Assembly: GCA_033297075.1 (NCBI GenBank)
Contig: MU858414.1
Span: 1-12,092 of the forward strand
Source of the DNA: Rhypophila decipiens
Taxonomy: Eukaryota > Ascomycota > Sordariomycetes > Sordariales > Naviculisporaceae
DNA length: 12,092 nucleotides
Reading direction: 5' to 3'
Under the pieces are notes generated by a model, which had not been told where the DNA came from, did not search any database, and was given only the letters and a program-made list of their open reading frames with translations. The position numbers were made by a program, and so were the translations under genes. The first letter of the stretch is position 1. Each line of letters opens with the position of its first letter. This document shows positions 7,467-12,092 of this stretch, piece by piece.

Positions 7467-8757
7467 ATGAGTCTTCCCGCTTCTTACAAGCACGCTGTCT
7501 TCAAATCGGCTGGCGTCCCTCTAGAAATCGTCGAGTCTGAGCTCAAGCTTCCTGGCGATGGGGAGGTTCTGGTCAAGGTAGAAGCCTGTGGCGTTTGCTA
7601 CTCTGATGTTTACGCGCAGAACAATGGACTGGGAGGCGGTTTGTGAGTGTTCCCGCAAGCAACTCGACTCGGATCTTTGCTAACATTGTCAATCTTTCAG
7701 CCCCATCACCCCTGGACATGAGATTATTGGCCGTGTGGCAGCAATCGGGGGCAATGTGTCTGACTGGCGAGTCGGTGATCGCGTTGGCTCCGGCTGGCAT
7801 GGTGGCCACGATGGTACGTTTGGATCCTCGTGTTACTTGACGGCCCTTCGCTGACTATGACCCAGGGACTTGCAATGCATGCAAGCGGAACCTGCACCAG
7901 ATGTGTCCCAACAGACTAGTGAATGGCGAGACAAAGGAAGGAGGATGTAAGCTTCATTTCACCGCCGCATTTACCTCTAGAGCCATACTAACCGGATCAG
8001 ACGGCGAATATGTCATCCTGCGAAGCGAGGCCGTGGCATCCATCCCCGAAGGCGTGGACGCCGCCAAGTATGCGCCCATCATGTGTGCCGGCCTGACCGT
8101 GTTCAACTCGATCCGCAAGATGCAAATCCCGGTCGGTGAACTTGTTGCGATCCAGGGCATGGGAGGTCTTGGCCATCTTGCCATACAGTATGCCAACAAG
8201 TTTGGCTACCGTGTGGCCGCACTGTCACGGGGAACTGCAAAAGAGCAGTTTGTTCGCGACCTCGGTGCTCACGAGTACATCGACACTTCGGCCGTCGATC
8301 CCGCCGAGGCCCTCCAGAGCCTTGGAGGTGCTTCGCTGATCGTAACCACCAGCCCCAACGCCGAGGCCATCCCAGGCCTGATTGGTGGCCTCGGCCCCGT
8401 CGGCAAGCTTCTCTTGCTCTCGATCCCCGGGGAACTCAAGATCAACACATACGCCCTGGTAAGTCTTGACCTCGCAAATTAGGACCAGACACCCGCATGC
8501 TAACTGGTTCGAACAGCTCACAAACGGTTGCTCAATCCAAGTGTGGCCCTCTGGCCACGCAAGGGATTCAGAGGAAGCTGTTCAGTTCACTCAGCTTCAG
8601 GATATTAACTGCATGGTGGAGAAATATCCGCTCGAGCAGGCGAACGAAGCTTATGGTAAGTTTCAGCACCATTTCACAGAGTCACCTTCACCATCTAACA
8701 ATCGCAGATGCCATGTTGAAGGGAACGGTTCGATTTCGTGCAGTGATCACGTTTTAG
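7467..8757 (+). CDS. zinc-type alcohol dehydrogenase (MDR family), six exons
   Basis: Predicted to interconvert an alcohol and its aldehyde or ketone with NAD(P)H, in the cytosol (no signal peptide). Exons: 7467-7642, 7701-7813, 7866-7946, 8001-8458, 8517-8655 and 8708-8757. They join in frame to 338 residues, a normal length for the family. All five introns have GT-AG ends, and CTAAC or CTGAC branch sites are visible in most. The GroES-like domain holds catalytic zinc ligands C44 (ACGVCYSD), H65 (PGHE) and C152. The structural zinc loop at 95-110 keeps C99, C102 and C110, but the usual first Cys is absent (HDGTCNAC). The Rossmann motif GMGGLG is at 176-181. The second strand ends in LSR (198-200) where NAD-specific enzymes have an acidic residue, so NADP(H) use is likely. 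The protein ends in VRFRAVITF. The start is well supported by the N-terminus and the leader. The substrate cannot be told from sequence, and no biosynthetic partner genes are adjacent. Confidence 0.93.
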
Positions 8758-9061
8758 TAGCGTGGTACCCCCAGGGTTTTACAAGCTGACGAACTGAAAC
8801 CGAGTTAAACGATGAGAAGAATATGATAGATTGCACCTTGGTCCATCTGAAATTTCTTGGGCCTGTCCATTTATACTTGAGAAAGTTCACTTTGAGTTTG
8901 CCCTGACCCCTGATACATCAAAGAATGTTAATTTAGTTTGTTATGTCTTGATTGTTAGCCCACCACTGATAATCGTGACCGCTAGAACCACTGTCTCCCT
9001 AGCTAAAACCACTGTTATAGCCTTCAATCTAGTATCCCAAGGTCAATATAATACCCATTTG
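8758..9061. other. 3' region of the dehydrogenase gene, no gene seen
   Basis: AT-leaning sequence with only short, stop-bounded frames. It probably includes the 3' untranslated region. An imperfect direct repeat (gctagaaccactgt at 8981-8994 and gctaaaaccactgt at 9002-9015) lies just ahead of the minisatellite. A 78-codon frame at 8831-9067 has no domain and is not supported. Confidence 0.45.
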
Positions 9062-9317
9062 AAATAGATACTTTAACTATCTAGAATAAATGCCTTTACC
9101 AGTTCGAATAAATGTCTTAACTAACTTGAAAAAATGCCTTGACTAACTTGAATAAATACCTTGACTAACTCGAATAAATGCCTTAATTATCTCGAATAAA
9201 TGCCTTAACTGTCTTGAATAAATGCCTAGACTATCTTATATAAATGCTTTGACTGTCTCGAATAAATGCTTTGACTGTCTCGAATAAATGTATTAACTAG
9301 CTCGAATAAATGCTTTC
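9062..9317. repeat. 22-bp minisatellite, eleven units plus a partial one
   Basis: Units of about GAATAAATGCCTTGACTAAC plus TC start every 22 bases at 9084, 9106, 9128, 9150, 9172, 9194, 9216, 9238, 9260, 9282 and 9304 (partial). A degenerate first copy begins at 9062. The register is exact throughout, with no indels between units after the first. AATAAATG is the most constant part. Most differences between units are transitions, though some transversions occur. The period is about two turns of DNA. 22 is not a multiple of three, so the array is not a coding repeat. Confidence 0.92.
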
Positions 9318-9692
9318 AGCGCCAGTCTCACCCTCTACATTCGACTCAGTCGCCGCAGATGTTGCCTCGGTAGTGGCCGGTTAGCCACCTACATCAAACA
9401 GAATCACCGCTTGAATGTCCGTATCGCGAGAGATACCGTGGACTCTTTGAAAGTCCTCGATGAATCGTCTCAGTTGGCTCGAGCTGATATCGCCGGCGTG
9501 TGTGTGCGCGGGTATTGCTCTTGGTTCTAAATGGAAACGGTGCCAGTGGTTAGCCTTAGCGGACTAGTCCATTGGCACGGCGGACGTACTAGTACGAGGT
9601 GATAGATGCATGTTGAAAGTATTTTGCATCAACGAGACTTGACTGGATGTGTAAGTTGTTAGCGTCGTTATCTGTGTGGCCGGTAATGTCAT
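9297..9692 (-). pseudogene. possible decayed coding sequence, unrecognised
   Basis: Reading leftward from ATG 9692, one frame continues to TAG 9297-9299 with only two interruptions, TAG at 9564-9566 and TAA at 9381-9383. The middle part reads like ordinary protein (NHWHRFHLEPRAIPAHTH, SSSQLRRFIEDFQRVHGI, DTDIQAVILFDVGG). The end is a Thr/Ala/Glu-rich tail (PATTEATSAATES). An antisense-looking frame at 9689-9904 on the same strand (EDWMRSEQASSKESERKLD) could be an upstream exon. A 38-base segment with GT-AG ends would join it in frame, but that is short for an intron. The last codons run into the final minisatellite unit. Open lengths of 60 and 27 codons are not significant alone, so this is a weak call based on composition. 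Confidence 0.25.
9540..9596. repeat. cluster of palindromes with ACTAGT cores
   Basis: Three symmetric sites occur within 57 bases. The arms GTGCCAGTGG (9540-9549) and CCATTGGCAC (9569-9578) have one mismatch. GGACTAGTCC is a perfect 10-base palindrome at 9561-9570, and CGTACTAGTACG a perfect 12-base palindrome at 9585-9596. They overlap the possible coding remnant and may be chance, transposon ends or protein-binding sites. Confidence 0.6.
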
Positions 9693-9929
9693 GAATTGCT
9701 TATAGTTACCGACGGCTCGTTGACTTGGATTGCTGCTTGATCGGGACTTGTGGAGGGAGTGACTGTCTGTGCTCGCCAGTTTTCGGTTGCCGCATCAAGT
9801 TTCCGCTCTGATTCTTTTGAACTGGCCTGCTCGGATCTCATCCAGTCCTCAGCCGCACCACCCACCAAAGGTCCGGCAGCCTGTCTGATTGGTCCAGATT
9901 GCACTTGCGAAAAGGCTGCCTACCTAAAC

Positions 9930-10118
9930 AGCAAAGATGCCTTGACAGCTTTTAGTCCTCAAAGTTTCTGCACCCTCACAACAAAAATCACACCACACCA
10001 CAAGGAACCACAACAGCAAACAGCAACAACATCATCACCATCATCACCATCGTCCTCATCATGCTCATCATCCTCATCATCCTCATCATCCTCATCATCA
10101 TCATCATCATTCATCAAG
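9930..10118 (+). promoter_or_regulatory. CA-rich 5' leader ending in a TCA/TCATCC microsatellite
   Basis: From 9977 to about 10030 the strand is almost pure A and C with CAA/CAC words. From 10031 to 10117 it becomes a TCA-type microsatellite with CCTCATCAT nonamers near 10072-10097 and a pure TCA run near 10095-10110. Translated, this gives only Ser and Thr runs, so I treat it as untranslated leader and not as part of the protein. The start codon at 10119 follows directly. Repeat length here could vary between strains and affect translation. Confidence 0.6.
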
Positions 10119-11135
10119 ATGAGCAAACGGGAGATGGATCCTTTTGCTGAGGCCGCGAGATCTCTGCGCATTTCCGGCCGGTTCACAGACCTGACCGATG
10201 AGCAACGCTGGGTGGTTAGTTCGGCCGCCGCCAGACGCCAGGCCGTCCTTGCTGCCGTGGCCAAGTTCAAAGGCGTCAAGTTCTTTGACGCCGAGCAGAA
10301 GGCTGCCATCCTCAAGAGTGTCGAGCAGTTTGCTTACGCTGCAATCTTCTGGAAGGAGAAACCTGCGGATTTATCCATTGCATTTGTTCAGCATATGCGG
10401 GACGTTTCCTTGTGGTTGCGATTTGCTCCCAAGGACATGGCCTTTCCGTTCTCCTACATGGGTGGGGAGGAGGGTGTTGAGGGAAAGGACTGGCGATACC
10501 AGAAGCCCTTCGATCCTGGTTGGCGCCGCTACGTCGAGTGGAAGACGGCGTACCTGGCGGAGAAGGCTGCTGAGGAAGCGGCTGGGGCCCCGGCCTCGAC
10601 TATCGCTGCCAAAAGGCGCCATGGCTGAGCTCGAGGCGGAGCTCGATCAGGAGCGTCGGGCCAAGAGACAGAGACTGGACAACGGGACCGGAATTTCCTT
10701 GGCTGCTGGGCGCATCCAAAGCATCCGCGGCCTGTCTCACCCCCCCCCCCCCCCGACCAGGGTGCCCGAATCATAACGACGCTGTCCGTGCTCTTACTCG
10801 ACGACGAGGGGTGGGCAAGAGCAAAGGCATTTTTCGATGACGGCGAACATTGCAAAAATGCGTGTCTGCGAGCTATTTGTTCCCGCCCTGAGGAGGGAGG
10901 TCGCTGCTGCTGTGGGGAGGCATTCCCCAATGAAAGAGCTTACCTCGGGGTAACCTGGTATTGCATGAAAGCGAGCAAGTCAGATGATGGTGTCTTTTTA
11001 GCGTTTGATATCAAAGAGACGCAGGTCAGTAGGAATGGGGATGGGGATGGTGAGGAGGCTGGTCGAGGTGGCGCGGATGGTGAAGGGGACTGGTCCATGG
11101 AGGGCCCTGAGGAGGAGGAGGAGGAATGGTTCTAG
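10119..11135 (+). CDS. unrecognised fungal protein, frame disrupted twice
   Basis: I do not recognise the family. ATG 10119 (atcaagATG, A at -3) opens 169 codons ending at TGA 10626-10628. These hold helical, Ala/Lys-rich sequence with aromatic clusters (FAYAAIFWKEKPADLSIAF, WLRFAPKDMAFPFSYMGG, WRRYVEWKTAYLAEKA). Just before the stop, at the AAAA run 10610-10613, coding quality passes to the next frame (GAMAELEAELDQERRAKRQ), which continues the same charged helix. That frame ends at 10776. At the C15 run (10740-10754) the coding signal returns to the first frame (DQGARIITTLSVLLLDDEGW) with a Cys-rich part (CKNACLRAICSRPEEGGRCC) and an acidic EEEEEEW tail, stopping at 11133-11135. The whole would be about 338 residues. 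One extra A and a compensating change in the C run explain everything; an intron or sequencing error is possible. Alternatively the gene simply ends at 10628. Confidence 0.5.
10740..10754 (+). repeat. C15 homopolymer inside the gene
   Basis: Fifteen consecutive C lie between the two frames of the gene at 10119-11135. It would encode four to five Pro. Runs of this length are prone to replication and polymerase slippage and to assembly errors, so the frame relation on its two sides is uncertain. Confidence 0.95.
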
Positions 11136-11810
11136 TGGATGGATAGGGGCTGACCCGTCGGTTATTTCTGCTTCTTTTGGCGGCAATGCTGTTGTTTGGC
11201 TGATGACTCGTGTATATAACCAGGGTGGTCATCTCTCCGTTGAGAGGTCGTTCGAATCGATCGTCTGTAGCTCCGGATCTCTAATTGCAAACCTACACTC
11301 AAACATTGCTTGCAACCCATCTTATTGCGCGCTTATCCGTCTTTTCCGTACAACCATTGTGCTTGTGTGTGTCTCCTCCTCTTGAGCTCGGTATGCCCTG
11401 GCTAAGCCAGCCGTCGCATGTATGTGTTTCCACCTCTTGCGTTTGAATCTCTGAGCCCATTCAGATCCAGCTGTCGTCCGCGCAGTGTGCCGTGAAGACG
11501 GGTCGGCTCGAGGAATCGGGACTGTCGGGTAACGTTCGTCGTTCGCACGGATGGTCGGTGGGCGGCGACATGGATGCGCCTGGCGAGGCGAGACCTGCTC
11601 GGCACAGTGAGGAGATTGTTCGGAGTGAAGTTTTTCGGGCATGGAAGGATGAGCAACAATGTACCTTTTGAGACGCAGCGTTGGCGCAAGCAAAGGTGTG
11701 CTGCCTGCTGGTCGCGCGATCGCGTGAATCGTTGCTGTTTACCAATACCAACAAGCCCCTGGCGGCCGCTATGTGCATAAGCCTTGAGAGCCGGAACTCG
11801 AGCGTCCCAT
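11136..11810. other. no convincing gene; TATA-like motif near 11213
   Basis: TATATAA occurs at 11213-11219, followed by CT- and CA-rich sequence (11290-11385). This resembles a fungal promoter and leader pointing right, but no good coding frame follows. The frames on both strands between 11322 and 11780 overlap each other and have Arg/Ser/Thr-rich, unnatural composition. It may be the promoter of a gene lost to the AT-rich block. Confidence 0.4.
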
Positions 11811-12002
11811 GTATTACATTATATTACATTATCTTATTACATTATATTCTAAGTTTAGCTTCTACGTTTACAAATCGCAGCTTAACCCTTGTAGAGTTAT
11901 ATATCTTATGTTTAAGAAATATATAGAACGTATAATATATTATTAGATAAAGAGCTTTATATAATTCTTAAACGTAAATGTTGGTTGCAATTTAATATAA
12001 AG
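11811..12002. repeat. AT-rich block with short tandem and inverted repeats
   Basis: The composition shifts abruptly at 11811 to very AT-rich and back near 12003. It begins with three copies of ATTACATTAT (11813-11822, 11823-11832, 11836-11845). An imperfect inverted repeat of 19 bases (11908-11926 with 11957-11975, about 16 matching, core GTTTAAGAA) encloses an AT loop. No coding capacity is seen. Such blocks in ascomycetes are often transposon remnants altered by repeat-induced point mutation, which is an inference here. Confidence 0.6.
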
Positions 12003-12092
12003 ACGTCTGAAGTGGTGAAGTCACGGACCCAGATCACGTTGCACGAGGCCTACTGCTGCGGCAGGCTGTTATGCGTTGTGATCAGGTCTGTT

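Noticed and set aside
8831..9067. 78-codon frame after the dehydrogenase
   Set aside because: AT-leaning 3' region with no domain and no leader; it runs into the minisatellite.
9624..9690. 67-base intron with a good branch site on the minus strand, joining the 9689-9904 frame to the remnant
   Set aside because: The motif set is attractive, but the join lands in a frame that stops after about 17 codons. The alternative acceptor gives the right frame but only a 38-base intron. Left unresolved.
9750..10118. Upstream in-frame extension of the 10119 gene to ATG 9750
   Set aside because: The extension translates CA-rich leader and a TCA microsatellite into Thr/Gln/Ser runs. The ATG at 10119 has a good context and begins natural sequence.
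11250..11265. TTCGAATC-like motif suggesting a tRNA T-loop
   Set aside because: No acceptor stem, D-arm or anticodon arm can be folded around it.
11322..11780. Overlapping frames of 68-123 codons on both strands
   Set aside because: No domains, Arg/Ser/Thr/Pro-heavy composition, mutually overlapping; typical chance frames in GC-rich DNA.

Overview
The window looks like nuclear DNA of a filamentous ascomycete, most likely an Aspergillus/Penicillium-type (Eurotiales) fungus. The main evidence is the alcohol dehydrogenase gene. It has five 52-58 base introns with GT-AG ends and, in several of them, CTAAC/CTGAC branch sites. It also has a TATA-like promoter with CCAAT boxes and a CA/CT-rich 5' leader. 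A Fot1/pogo-like transposase, CA-rich leaders in front of other genes and AT-rich decayed DNA fit the same picture. I see no tRNA, rRNA or CRISPR.

Layout. 1-250: LTR-like sequence (tentative) ending in an 11-bp tandem repeat. 562-1173 (+): a small RGG/glycine-rich protein carrying a recent 78-bp internal duplication. 1711-3880: a probable Tc1/mariner-superfamily DNA transposon with a broken transposase (1869-3276, +). It has an early in-frame TAA in the first helix-turn-helix, but all three catalytic Asp are kept. 3277-4838: no convincing gene. 4839-6166 (-): an unrecognised gene of about 440 codons, broken by one in-frame TAG and one frameshift; its acidic-then-basic C-terminus is visible only after the frame change. 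6167-7466: intergenic, including the divergent leaders and a nested palindrome carrying two CCAAT boxes. 7467-8757 (+): an intact six-exon zinc-type alcohol dehydrogenase of 338 aa. 9062-9317: a 22-bp minisatellite. 9297-9692 (-): a faint coding remnant with two stops. 10119-11135 (+): an unrecognised gene whose frame changes at an A4 run and again at a C15 run. 11811-12002: an AT-rich block with short tandem and inverted repeats.

Functionally this is not an operon or an evident pathway cluster. One healthy metabolic gene (the dehydrogenase) sits among a transposon, repeats and fungal genes of unknown function, at least two of which are broken or frame-disrupted. This resembles an accessory or subtelomere-like fungal region, which is an inference. 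In-frame TAA/TAG codons in otherwise continuous frames would fit repeat-induced point mutation. They do not prove it, because every TAA or TAG is one C-to-T step from a Gln codon.
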